From Streptomyces sp. NWU339 (GTDB taxonomy: Bacteria > Actinomycetota > Actinomycetes > Streptomycetales > Streptomycetaceae): a DNA stretch of 64,000 nucleotides. The notes beneath the pieces were generated by a model, which saw only the letters and a program-made list of their open reading frames with translations, did no database searches and was not told where the DNA came from. The stretch spans positions 1-64,000 of the forward strand of contig NZ_QFRK01000011.1 of the NCBI RefSeq assembly GCF_003143855.1. Reading direction: 5' to 3'. The stretch's first letter is position 1. Each line of letters begins with the position of its first letter. Both the position numbers and the translations under genes were made by a program. This document shows, in pieces, positions 34,109-41,760 of the stretch.

Positions 34109-35656
34109 CTAAGTGCGGCGCAGCGAGCGCAGGGCGGCCCGGCCGGCCGTCGTCGCGGCGGCCGAGGTGAGGGCGGCGGCGCCCACGGCGGTCGCCCACC
34201 GGGCCGCGCAGGAGGGCGGTTCGGGGCGCACGGCCAGGCGTTCGGGGTGCTCGCTCGGGAGGGTGCCCTCCAGACCGAGGGCCAGGACCTCGGCCAGGTG
34301 CAGGGCCCGCCGCCCGGTGCCGCCCTGTTCGATCTGGGTACGGCAGCTGAAGCCGTCGGCGAGCAGCAGGCGGTCGGGTGCCGCCGTGCGGACGGCGGGC
34401 AGGACGCCCTGCTCCGCGACCGCCATGGAGACCTCGTGGTGGCCGCGGGTGAAGCCGAAGTCGCCGGCCAGTCCGCAGCAGCCCTCGTCCAGGACGTCGG
34501 CGTCCAGGTGGGCGCGGCGCATCAGCTCCCGGTCGGCGTCGAACTTCGTGATCGCGTGCTGGTGGCAGTGGGTCTGCACGGTCGCGTGCCGTGCGAGCCC
34601 GGGCGGCCGCCAGTCGTCGGGCGCGTGGTGGACGAGGTGTTCGGCGAAGGTGCGGACCTGTCCGGCCAGCCGCCGTACGTCCTGGTCGGCGGGCATCAAC
34701 TCGGTGGCGTCGGAGCGGAGGACGGCGGTGCAGGACGGTTCGAGACCGATGACCGGGGTGCCCGCCTCGAGGTGGGGCCGCAGGACGCCGAGGGTGCGGC
34801 GCAGCACCTTCCGCGCGACGGGGAGCTGGCCGGTGGAGATCCAGGTCAGGCCGCAGCACACCGGCTCGGTGGGCACGGTGACGCGGAAGCCGGCGTCCTC
34901 CAGGACGCGTACGGCCGAGACGGCGACGGCGGGGTGGAAGTAGGTGCTGAACGTGTCGGGCCACAGCACGACGGTGCGCGGGTCGGCCGGGTCGGGTTCC
35001 TCGCCGGCGCGGTCCCGCCACCACTGCAGGAAGGACCGCTCGGCGAACACGGGTGCCGAGCGGGCCGCGTCGACGCCGGCCAGCCGCTTGCCCGCGCGGG
35101 CGAGACCGGGCGCGTGGAGCGCCGAGTTGACCAGCGAGGGGGCGAGGCGGGACAGGCGCGCCCACACGGGCAGCCGGCCCATCGAGTAGTGGACCGCGGG
35201 ACGCATCCGGCCCTCGTAGTGGTGGGAGAGGAACTCCGCCTTGAGGGTGGCCATGTCGACACCGGTCGGACAGTCCGACTTGCAGCCCTTGCAGGCCAGG
35301 CACAGGTCCAGCGCGTCGCGTACCTCCGTGGAGCGCCAGCCGTCCGTGACGGCCGAGTCGGCGTGGCCGTCGAGCATCTCGAACAGCAGCCGGGCACGAC
35401 CGCGGGTGGAGTGCTCCTCCTCCCTGGTGGCCCGGTAGGAGGGGCACATGACGCCGCCGGAGTGGCTGCGGCAGTTGCCGATGCCGACACCGATCGGCAC
35501 CTGACGGTAGTTCGAACCGTCGGTGCTGTACGCGCCTCTGCTGCCCGCGTCGAACCTGACCTCGGCGTCCACCTCCTCGCCGAGCGCCGTCGCCAGCCGG
35601 GCCGCCTCGGCGCCGGGGACCACGGAGCCGGAGGCGTCGAAAGGAGTGCGAGGCAT
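34109..35656 (-). CDS. (Fe-S)-binding oxidoreductase, internally deleted FAD/Fe-S fusion protein
   Basis: 515 residues. Residues 1-57 (GEEVDAEVRFDAGSRGAYST, DGSNYRQVPIGV) match the beginning of the FAD-binding domain of streptomycete D-lactate-dehydrogenase-like FAD/Fe-S fusions. At residue ~58 the sequence jumps to GIGNCRSHSGGVMCPSYRAT, which in full-length proteins of ~950 residues lies hundreds of residues later. The whole FAD-binding and FAD-oxidase part is thus missing, in frame. The remaining part is complete: CLACKGCKSDCP cluster motif (119-130) and two CCG domains (VCCGLTW, EGCCGLAGDFG). It could still work as an electron-transfer subunit, or be decaying. Hexamer repeats flank the gene on both sides. 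Confidence 0.83.
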   Translation of the reverse strand: MPRTPFDASGSVVPGAEAARLATALGEEVDAEVRFDAGSRGAYSTDGSNYRQVPIGVGIGNCRSHSGGVMCPSYRATREEEHSTRGRARLLFEMLDGHADSAVTDGWRSTEVRDALDLCLACKGCKSDCPTGVDMATLKAEFLSHHYEGRMRPAVHYSMGRLPVWARLSRLAPSLVNSALHAPGLARAGKRLAGVDAARSAPVFAERSFLQWWRDRAGEEPDPADPRTVVLWPDTFSTYFHPAVAVSAVRVLEDAGFRVTVPTEPVCCGLTWISTGQLPVARKVLRRTLGVLRPHLEAGTPVIGLEPSCTAVLRSDATELMPADQDVRRLAGQVRTFAEHLVHHAPDDWRPPGLARHATVQTHCHQHAITKFDADRELMRRAHLDADVLDEGCCGLAGDFGFTRGHHEVSMAVAEQGVLPAVRTAAPDRLLLADGFSCRTQIEQGGTGRRALHLAEVLALGLEGTLPSEHPERLAVRPEPPSCAARWATAVGAAALTSAAATTAGRAALRSLRRT

Positions 35657-35674
35657 CAGAGGAACCGCCTTTCC

Positions 35675-35716
35675 GAGCCTGAGCCTGAGCCTGAGCTTGG
35701 GCCTGGGGCAGGGGCC
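35675..35716. repeat. GAGCCT hexanucleotide tandem repeat between operon genes
   Basis: GAGCCT occurs three times exactly (35675, 35681, 35687), then GAGCTT, GGGCCT and GGGGCA, filling the spacer between the Fe-S protein and iron-enzyme genes. It is a slippage-prone array in front of the Fe-S gene's start. Confidence 0.8.
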
Positions 35717-35722
35717 GGGCCG

Positions 35723-36787
35723 CTAGGCCGAAGAGCGGACGCCGACTTCCAGCGGTCTGTCCCCGCGCAGCGCCGTGGCACCCCCGCGCCAGGCGCCGAG
35801 CAGCCTGGCCGCCAGGCGGTCCTCGAGATGGGCGGTCGCGCGGATCCCGAACACCACCTCGGCATCCAGGTGCGGTTCGCCCTCCAGGAGCCCGCCGACG
35901 ACGTCGTGGCGTACGACCTGCTCGTGCACCGCGTCCGCCTCCACGTGCTCGGCGTAGAACCGTACGGCCGCCGGGCCCGCGCCCACGCGGCGCAGCGCCT
36001 CGGCGAGGCGGCGCGAACCCGGGGACGAGGTCGTCTCGACGGCGGCGAAGTGCCCGACGAGCGCCGCACGCAGGGCGCGGTGCAGGCCGAACAGGGACAT
36101 CAGGTTGACGGTGGCGAGCGCCTCGGCCGGCGCGGCGTCGACGTAGTGGCCGTACGCCGTGTCCAGTCGCAGGTCCTCCATGAGGTCGGCGAACAGCTCC
36201 GCGTGGATCTCGTCGGCGCGGCCCGCACCGAACTCGTCGAACTCGACGGCGACCATGGCGGCCTTGGCCCGTCCGTGGAGCCGCGGGAGGACCCAGGCGT
36301 GCGGATCCGCCTCCTTGAGGTGGTACAGCGAGCGCAGCGCGGCGTACTCACGCAAGTGGTCGAGGCTGCCCTCGTCGCGGAGGAAGTGGGAGACGCCGCT
36401 GCCGTCGTCGCCGACCGGTTCGAGCTGGAGTTCGTCCAGCGCCTGCCGGGCCGTGTCCGTGTCGTCCACCGGCACGTCCTCGCGCAGCGCGCTCAGGAAG
36501 CGACGCTCGAGCACACCGCGACGGGCCAGCAGGCCGCTGTCCCACTCGAGGCTGTCGGGGACACCCTGGAACCCCTGGTAGTGCAGTTCGTAGAGGACGT
36601 AGAGGGCGAGTTGCAGATCGTCGCCGTAGGCGGAACACCGCTCGGGAGACGGCACACTCCCGGCGTCCGCGCTTGCGGGGTCCGATCCCCGCAGCAGGGC
36701 CGTCACGGCGGCGGAGAGCGGGCCGCGCGGCTCGGGCAGCGGCGGAGACAGCAGCCGGAGCCGGCGTCGGGCGGCGGAGCCGGTCAT
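35723..36787 (-). CDS. Iron-containing redox enzyme family protein (haem-oxygenase-like fold)
   Basis: 354 residues from ATG 36787. The helical core reads LQLALYVLYELHYQGFQGV, LREYAALRSLYHLKEADPHA, AKAAMVAVEFDEFGAGRADE, IHAELFADLMEDLRLDTAYG, GHFAAVETTSSPGSRRLAEA and FYAEHVEADAVHEQVVRHDV. The recurrent Glu/His pairs (YELHYQ, EFDEFG, FYAEHVEADAVHE) are the pattern of haem-oxygenase-like di-iron oxidases. These use O2 on small substrates; here the substrate is unknown. Its start overlaps the stop of the CDGSH gene (ATGA), so the two are coupled. Confidence 0.82.
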   Translation of the reverse strand: MTGSAARRRLRLLSPPLPEPRGPLSAAVTALLRGSDPASADAGSVPSPERCSAYGDDLQLALYVLYELHYQGFQGVPDSLEWDSGLLARRGVLERRFLSALREDVPVDDTDTARQALDELQLEPVGDDGSGVSHFLRDEGSLDHLREYAALRSLYHLKEADPHAWVLPRLHGRAKAAMVAVEFDEFGAGRADEIHAELFADLMEDLRLDTAYGHYVDAAPAEALATVNLMSLFGLHRALRAALVGHFAAVETTSSPGSRRLAEALRRVGAGPAAVRFYAEHVEADAVHEQVVRHDVVGGLLEGEPHLDAEVVFGIRATAHLEDRLAARLLGAWRGGATALRGDRPLEVGVRSSA

Positions 36788-37053
36788 GGGGCCTCGCTCT
36801 CCTTCACGCGATCCGGTTCCGTATCGGGTCGTTCGCCACGGGAGCCCGGGCCGGAGGGTTTGCAGCGGCGCCGATGGCTGGTGTCGCACCAGGGGAAGAT
36901 ACGGCTCCGGCGACAGGTGCAGACGGCCACGGTGAAGCGCTGGGAGACCATCACCTCGCCGTGCTCGTCGACCACTTCGACCGGCCCCTCGATGAGCAGC
37001 GGCCCGTCGCGCTGGACGCGGACGCGGCGAGGACGTTCAGGCGTGTTCGGCAC
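36784..37053 (-). CDS. CDGSH-type iron-sulfur protein
   Basis: 89 residues. The motif CTCRRSRIFPWCDTSHRR gives the CxC-x(n)-CD-SH set of three Cys and one His that holds the redox-active 2Fe-2S cluster of the mitoNEET/CDGSH family. An N-terminal beta segment (PLLIEGPVEVVDEHGEVMV) and a polar tail complete it. It overlaps the methyltransferase gene upstream by 17 bp and the iron-enzyme gene downstream by 4 bp. In this position it is likely to be the electron donor of the iron-containing enzyme. Confidence 0.88.
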   Translation of the reverse strand: MPNTPERPRRVRVQRDGPLLIEGPVEVVDEHGEVMVSQRFTVAVCTCRRSRIFPWCDTSHRRRCKPSGPGSRGERPDTEPDRVKESEAP

Positions 37054-37738
37054 GGATGACCACCAGCTCCTCCGTCGTTCCGTCGGCCGTCAGACCCTGC
37101 TCGCGCAGCCAGGCGAGCCGGGAGCGCAGCACCCGGCCGAAGGGCAGCCGGGCCCGGTCGACCACCTCCGGGCGCAGACCGGCTTCCTCCAGACGGGTCA
37201 GGGAGGCGTCCACGCCGCACAGGTGCGAGTGCACGATCAGGAGCGTCCCCGTCGGCCGCAGGACCGTCGGCGCGCTGTCGCAGATGCGGTCGATCAGCAG
37301 GCGGCCGTCCGATCCGGCGTCCCAGGCCCGGGCGGGGCCCCGCGGCGGCGCGGTGCTCGGAGCGGGCACATAGGGCGGGTTGGTGATCACCAGGTCGAAG
37401 CGGCGGCCGGGCACGGCCGTCGCCAGGTCGCCGTGGCGCACCCGCAGGGACTGCCCGTTCAGCCGGGCGTTCCACCAGGTGGTGGCGAGCGCCCTCCACG
37501 AGATGTCGACCGCGGTGACCCGGCCGCCGAGCCGGGCCGCCTCCACCGCGAGCAGGCCGCTTCCGGTGCCGAGGTCCAGTACGTCCGTCTCTCCTGTGAT
37601 CCGCTCGCGACGCAACGCCCGCCTCAGGAGCCCGGTGTCGGTCTGCGGGGTGTACACGCCCCGGGGGGCCCAGCAGCGGAGACGGGGGGCGGCGGTGAGG
37701 GATCCGGCCTGCTCGGAGGTCGGCAGGGGGGCTGTCAT
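37037..37738 (-). CDS. HemK/PrmC-like SAM-dependent methyltransferase
   Basis: 233 residues from ATG 37738. It has the class-I SAM motif DVLDLGTGSGLLAVEAARLG, an acidic motif II (VTAVDISWRAL) and the N-methyltransferase signature DLVITNPPYVPAP. NPPY enzymes methylate planar nitrogens such as glutamine amides or bases. It is shorter than PrmC (about 280 residues) and lacks its N-terminal helical domain, so the substrate is not release factor by default. Neighbour genes suggest a role in natural-product-like small-molecule chemistry or cofactor modification, which is inference. Confidence 0.83.
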   Translation of the reverse strand: MTAPLPTSEQAGSLTAAPRLRCWAPRGVYTPQTDTGLLRRALRRERITGETDVLDLGTGSGLLAVEAARLGGRVTAVDISWRALATTWWNARLNGQSLRVRHGDLATAVPGRRFDLVITNPPYVPAPSTAPPRGPARAWDAGSDGRLLIDRICDSAPTVLRPTGTLLIVHSHLCGVDASLTRLEEAGLRPEVVDRARLPFGRVLRSRLAWLREQGLTADGTTEELVVIRAEHA

Positions 37739-37749
37739 GGGCGCCTCTC

Positions 37750-38352
37750 TCAGCCACCTGCCCGCAAGGGCAGCGCCGACAGGGCCCGCGCGACACCGAG
37801 GAGGTTGTCGGCCATGGCGTGACCGGTGCTGTGCGCCCACTCGCGGCCCCGCTGCTCGTCCAGGTAGTCGGGCCCCGGACCGGGGCCGAGGTGCCAGTAC
37901 GTCCAGGCCTGGCCGGGGATCGTGTAGCCGATGTCGGCGAGGCCCCCCGAGATCTCGCTGATCACATGGTGCGCGCCGTCCTCGTTCCCGGTGACCACCA
38001 CGCCGGCCACACGGTTGTAGGCGACGGGGCGGTCCTCGTCGTCGGTCTCGGACATCATCGCGTCCATGCGTTCGAGGACGCGCTGCGCCACTGAGGACGG
38101 CCGGCCCAGCCAGGTGGGCGAGGCGATGATCAGGATCTCGGACTCCAGGAGTTTCGAGTGGACCCGGGGCCACTCGTCGCCGTCGCCGGCGTCGGTGACC
38201 ACGCCGGGGGCGATGTCGAGGTCGACCGCCCGCACGGACGTGACCTGCACGTTCTGTTCCGAGAGCCGCTCCGCGACCACGGAGGCCAGCGCCTCGGTGT
38301 TGGAATGCTCGGGGGACCGCTTGAGAGTGCAGTTGACGACGAGTGCTTTCAC
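37750..38352 (-). CDS. Flavodoxin-like NAD(P)H/FMN oxidoreductase
   Basis: 200 residues from a GTG (38352). The flavodoxin-fold start KALVVNCTLKRSPEHSNTEA binds FMN phosphate; EILIIASPTWLGRPSSVAQR is the second FMN loop; GVVVTGNEDGAHHVISEI follows. This is the NADPH-dependent FMN reductase/WrbA-like group. It is the first gene of the six-gene minus-strand redox operon, 11 bp ahead of the methyltransferase. Confidence 0.85.
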   Translation of the reverse strand: MKALVVNCTLKRSPEHSNTEALASVVAERLSEQNVQVTSVRAVDLDIAPGVVTDAGDGDEWPRVHSKLLESEILIIASPTWLGRPSSVAQRVLERMDAMMSETDDEDRPVAYNRVAGVVVTGNEDGAHHVISEISGGLADIGYTIPGQAWTYWHLGPGPGPDYLDEQRGREWAHSTGHAMADNLLGVARALSALPLRAGG

Positions 38353-38528
38353 GATCGCTCCGACATCGGGGACAGGTGGCCCGCTGCGCGCACATCCACC
38401 GGCAGCGCCCCACGAGTACCCCGTGGCGCCGGACGTAACGAGCTCGAAGGAGTCGCCGGCCCGCCCCCGGGTGTTCCCACGACGCCACCTTGACTCCGGG
38501 CCACGGCGCACGCCCCGGCCTTCATGCC

Positions 38529-38990
38529 TCATGGGCGCAGGTGATCCAGGAGCCCGTCGGGAGCGGGGTGGGGCGGCTCGTGGGGAAGAAGCCGCCGGGC
38601 GGCCTCCAGGCCGCCGCCCCGCACCTGCCCGTGGATCTCGTGCGCCAGAGCGGTGGCGTCGGCGACGGAGACCGTCCACTCGTCCGCGTAACGGCGTGCC
38701 GCCTCACCGGCGAGCCCGAGCCGCAGCGAGCGGTGGGCGAGCGGCCGCAGCTGCACATCGCGCTCGAAGTCCCACTGGACCCGCGCCGGGGCCCGCTTCA
38801 CCTGCCGCTTCCAGGTGGCCCGGCCGGCGTGCAGTCCGCGCTCGTGGTGCGACAGGCAGGCGTGCTCCAGCGCCCACTCGAAGCCCTCGCGGGTGATCTC
38901 GACCGCGAGGACGACCTCCTGCCCTTCCTCGGCCCCCGCCCGCAGCGGTACATCATCCAGAGGAAGGACGGCTTGATCCACGTCAAGCCG
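38529..38990 (-). pseudogene. DUF4291 gene fragment, C-terminal part with frameshift
   Basis: Homology to the intact DUF4291 protein at 39906-40499 begins at LTWIKPSFLWMMYR (around 38990-38945) and continues, after a frameshift in a G-run near 38935-38948, as EEGQEVVLAVEITREGFEWA, RVQWDFERDVQLRPLAHRSL and LHDHLRP-type end. The N-terminal third is missing. That missing part is present as a separate fragment at 40645-40833. The open frame that covers the 3' part (150 residues) has an unrelated start and is unlikely to be the native protein. Confidence 0.82.
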
Positions 38991-39036
38991 GGTTCAAAGA
39001 CCTTGCACATCTCCCCGCCACGGCTGGAACGCGAGC

Positions 39037-39231
39037 ATGGACAAAAAGATAAGCACGGCCATCTGGTCCGGTGACCCCAACGGCCGGGGTGGATACTCCA
39101 CCTACACGAAGTCCTGTCCGCGCATCGAGAAGTTCCGGACCATCATCGGCACCCCTGCCGGGAAGACCGATCTGCTGACGGCGTACAAGGTCGACGCAAC
39201 CAGCATGGCGGTAGTCGACCCCAAGTGCTGA
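39037..39231 (+). CDS. Small hypothetical protein
   Basis: 64 residues from ATG 39037 (MDKKISTAIWSGDPNGRGGY ... MAVVDPKC). Codon use is less GC-biased than the neighbours and no ribosome site is clear. It lies between the two halves of the split DUF4291 gene. No family is recognised; it may be spurious. Confidence 0.35.
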   Translation: MDKKISTAIWSGDPNGRGGYSTYTKSCPRIEKFRTIIGTPAGKTDLLTAYKVDATSMAVVDPKC

Positions 39232-39276
39232 ATCCTGGGTCGAATCCCATACACGCGGCGCAGGGAAGGGAAGGGA

Positions 39277-39627
39277 GTGAGCGTGACGGCCAGGACACCA
39301 GCCGAACAGGCACTCGCCCGTTCGTACACGGCCGGTGACGGCAGTGTGAGGTTCGATATCGCCGATCTGTCGGTGGAGCACCGTCCGGGCGGTGTCGCCG
39401 TGCTGGAATACCGGATCACGGTGGAACGCCCGGGACGACAGGACGAACGCTGGGCGGTCACACTTCTCTGGGACGACAGCTCCTTCACTGACGTCCTCGT
39501 CTCATCGGCCCCGGACTCCGACCGGCTTGAGCAACTTGTGCACATCGTGCGTGCGTTGCTGGAGGAGTGGTGGGACACGAAGGGCCACAATCGGCAGTCG
39601 GCAAAGATGGGGCGCCGCCTTCCCTGA
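39277..39627 (+). CDS. Hypothetical protein
   Basis: 116 residues from a GTG just after GGGAAGGGAAGGGA. The sequence has an amphipathic beta-rich middle (VRFDIADLSVEHRPGGVAVL, EYRITVERPGRQDERWAVTL) and a C-terminal helix (SDRLEQLVHIVRALLEEWWD). Coding bias is good. No named family is recognised. It lies inside the accessory region between DUF4291 copies. Confidence 0.62.
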   Translation: MSVTARTPAEQALARSYTAGDGSVRFDIADLSVEHRPGGVAVLEYRITVERPGRQDERWAVTLLWDDSSFTDVLVSSAPDSDRLEQLVHIVRALLEEWWDTKGHNRQSAKMGRRLP

Positions 39628-39905
39628 AGGCTCCGCTCGAGCCCTGGCCCACCTGGTGACACCGTCGTAGGCTGCCCTCCCAGCTCTCCCATTCCCGGGC
39701 GGTGCTCACGCCGCCGGGAGTCGGTCGGAGCCGGGTCGGCAGCCGACGGCTGACGTCATCCCTGCCGCACCGGCTGCTCCTGCTTTGCCGCCGTGCCCTC
39801 TGAGACCGGCAACTCGCACGGTGCTGCGGCTGGCGTGCTCCGTTGCAGCGAGCAGTGGTCGAAAATCGGTGGCCATCTGAGCTGGTCGACCCCACGCTGT
39901 ACGCC

Positions 39906-40499
39906 ATGGAAGAACCGCACCGCGGGATCCGCGCGCTCCACACGGCATCCACGATCACCGTCTACCAGGCGTACGCCCCTGAAATCGGACTGCCTGCCGC
40001 CCGCGACGGCCGCTTTCCGTCCGCGTGGCTGCGAAATCGCATGACGTGGATCAAGCCCAGCTTCCTGTGGATGATGTACCGCTCCAACTGGGGCACGAGC
40101 ACCGGACAGGAGACCGTTCTTGCCGTGGAGATCGCGCGCGACGGCTTCGACTGGGCGCTGCGCCACGCCTGTCTGTCGAGCTACGTCCGCGGGCTGCACG
40201 CTGATCGAAGCACCTGGCAGCGCGACCTCAAGCGCGCCCCGGCCCGTGTCCAATGGGATCCTGAACGCGACCTGAACCTGCGTCCCCTGTCGTACCGCTC
40301 GCTGCAACTCGGTCTCTCGGGCGAGGCAGCGACGCGTTACGCGGACGAGTGGACCCTGTCCATCAGGAACGTGACACCACTCGCCCGCGAAATCCGCACG
40401 CTCGTCAGTCGCGGTGATACGGCCTCCGCGACACGACTGCTTCCCCGGGAACAGAGATATCCCGCCAGCGAAGAACTGCTGGCCCACCTGTGTCCCTGA
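39906..40499 (+). CDS. DUF4291 family protein, intact copy
   Basis: 197 residues from ATG 39906. It has the family blocks ITVYQAYAPEIGLPAARDG, RMTWIKPSFLWMMYRSNWGT, QETVLAVEIARDGFDWALRH, RAPARVQWDPERDLNLRPL and SYRSLQLGLSGEAATRYADE. The HATPase- and toxin-like motifs that would suggest an activity are absent. To my knowledge some DUF4291 proteins are proposed nucleic-acid- or ADP-ribose-related, but function is not established. It is flanked on both sides by fragments of a relative on the opposite strand. Confidence 0.82.
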   Translation: MEEPHRGIRALHTASTITVYQAYAPEIGLPAARDGRFPSAWLRNRMTWIKPSFLWMMYRSNWGTSTGQETVLAVEIARDGFDWALRHACLSSYVRGLHADRSTWQRDLKRAPARVQWDPERDLNLRPLSYRSLQLGLSGEAATRYADEWTLSIRNVTPLAREIRTLVSRGDTASATRLLPREQRYPASEELLAHLCP

Positions 40500-40644
40500 C
40501 CAGCAATCCGGGCAGGGGGGAGGCCGGCATCGCCCAGGGGGCACATGGCAGCACAGGCTCGCCGGAACGGAGGACAAGCTCCCACCGCAGGGCTGCTGAC
40601 CGTCCCACCCGCGAGGCGAGGTACACGCTGGCGGCCGCTCTCGG

Positions 40645-40833
40645 TCATGCGAGCAGCACGGATGAGGTCTGTGAACACGCCTTGATGACCCACGTCATCC
40701 GGTCCCGCTTCCAGGCCGCCGGGAAGCGGCCATCCCGGGCTGTGGGCAGGCCGATCTCCGGTGGGTACGCCTGGTGGACGACGACCGTGGAGTCGGTGAA
40801 GTGGGCGCGGATCCGGTGCTTGAGTTCTCCCAC
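40645..40833 (-). pseudogene. DUF4291 gene fragment, N-terminal part
   Basis: From a GTG at 40833 the frame reads HRIRAHFTDSTVVVHQAYPP, EIGLPTARDGRFPAAW and KRDRMTWVIKA, which aligns with the intact copy up to the MTWIK block. It then runs into unrelated sequence and a stop at 40645. The rest of the gene matches the fragment at 38529-38990 on the same strand. Confidence 0.82.
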
Positions 40834-40965
40834 GGTGCCAGCGGGCGGAACCCGTGCGACGCGCGCCGTCGAATTACCCGGGCACTCGATTGCCGCGTTA
40901 CTCGTGGCGACGGTGCAGTCGTCGGCGTACGAGGCGGCGTAGCCGTCCGGGCCGAGGCGCACGGA

Positions 40966-41472
40966 TCAGGCTCGGGGTGGCAGGGCTCGCGCGGTGTCCG
41001 CTCTGGCGGGGCCTTGCAGTTCGGCCCAGATGGTCTTGCCGGAGGGAAGGCGGGGCATGACGCCCCACCGGGCAGCGAGTGCGTTCACGAGGAGCAGCCC
41101 CCGACCGTGCTCGCTGGTCGGACACGAGGTCTCCACCGGGGCGGGCAGCCGCTCGCCCCGGCAGTCGGCGACCTCGACCCGCAGGGTGCCCACGCAGTTT
41201 CCCGGGAGCGGGGTGAGGGTCATCGTGAGCAGGAAGTCCCGCCCGGGTACGACACCGTGTGTGACCGCGTTCGCGGCGAGTTCGGCGACGACCAGCGCGG
41301 CGGACTCCAGAGGTTCGCTGCCCCTGTCCCACCCCCAGTCCGCCAACCGCTGGACCGCGAGCAGGCGTGCGAGGCGCGCCCCGCGTCGCGTCGAGCTGAG
41401 CTGCCGGCTGAAGTGCGCGGGAGGGGAAGTGGCGGGGAACGCGAGCTGACGGTCACCGATTTCACACTTCAT
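40966..41472 (-). CDS. ATP-binding protein, RsbW/SpoIIAB-like (HATPase_c)
   Basis: 168 residues from ATG 41472. The GHKL ATPase motifs are present: AALVVAELAANAVTHG (N box, Asn and Glu), RVEVADCRGERLP (D-x-G region as ADCRG), HGRGLLLVNALAARWG (G2 box) and GKTIWAEL. The family are anti-sigma-factor serine kinases or free-standing ATPases that, in Streptomyces, usually sit beside an XRE regulator and a DUF397 protein. Neither is present here; the region upstream of its start is occupied by the IS element, so the partner may have been displaced. Confidence 0.85.
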   Translation of the reverse strand: MKCEIGDRQLAFPATSPPAHFSRQLSSTRRGARLARLLAVQRLADWGWDRGSEPLESAALVVAELAANAVTHGVVPGRDFLLTMTLTPLPGNCVGTLRVEVADCRGERLPAPVETSCPTSEHGRGLLLVNALAARWGVMPRLPSGKTIWAELQGPARADTARALPPRA

Positions 41473-41559
41473 GTGACAGAGCGTGTCCGAATGGTCGTAC
41501 GCTGACCAGAGGAACCATCGGTACGGCAGCCGCCGGTACCGCCGCTGACGGTTGCGTGT

Positions 41560-41760
41560 CCGTACTGACGGGATTGACGTGCTCCCTGGCCTAAAGTCCA
41601 GGGATTCCGGCCTGGGCCGTCCGACCCTTCCGGGGGCTTCCTGCTTCACCGCGCTGCGCGGGCATGTGTGCCCGTCTTACCGGCGCTCCACAGGCGTTTT
41701 GCGTCTCCGCCCGTCCGGCGGCGACGATACGACGTCCCTCGACCAGGACGTTGCGGGCCG
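41560..41760 (-). ncRNA. Predicted omega RNA (reRNA) overlapping the tnpB 3' end
   Basis: By analogy with characterised TnpB systems, the guide RNA scaffold comes from the last ~150 bases of tnpB and the right end, with the guide just outside. Here the tnpB stop codon (41591-41593) lies inside the loop of the end hairpin, so coding sequence and predicted scaffold overlap. Boundaries are approximate and inferred. Confidence 0.35.
41583..41604 (-). repeat. Subterminal hairpin at tnpB-side end of IS element
   Basis: TCCCTGG-CCTAAAGT-CCAGGGA, a 7-bp stem with an 8-base loop. The tnpB stop codon lies in the loop. It should be the structure recognised by TnpA at the right end. Confidence 0.75.

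Noticed and set aside
32738..37822. A 1694-codon open frame on the plus strand, and similar giant frames elsewhere (e.g. 31548-35447 and 576-3875, minus)
   Set aside because: They lie antisense or out of frame to genes with clear motifs and arise because stop codons are rare at this GC content. Their products are low-complexity Arg/Gly/Pro-rich sequence.
39236..39252. tRNA-like T-arm (GGGTCGAATCCCA)
   Set aside because: Resembles the end of a tRNA or an att site, but the T-loop lacks one T, and no acceptor, D or anticodon arm is present.
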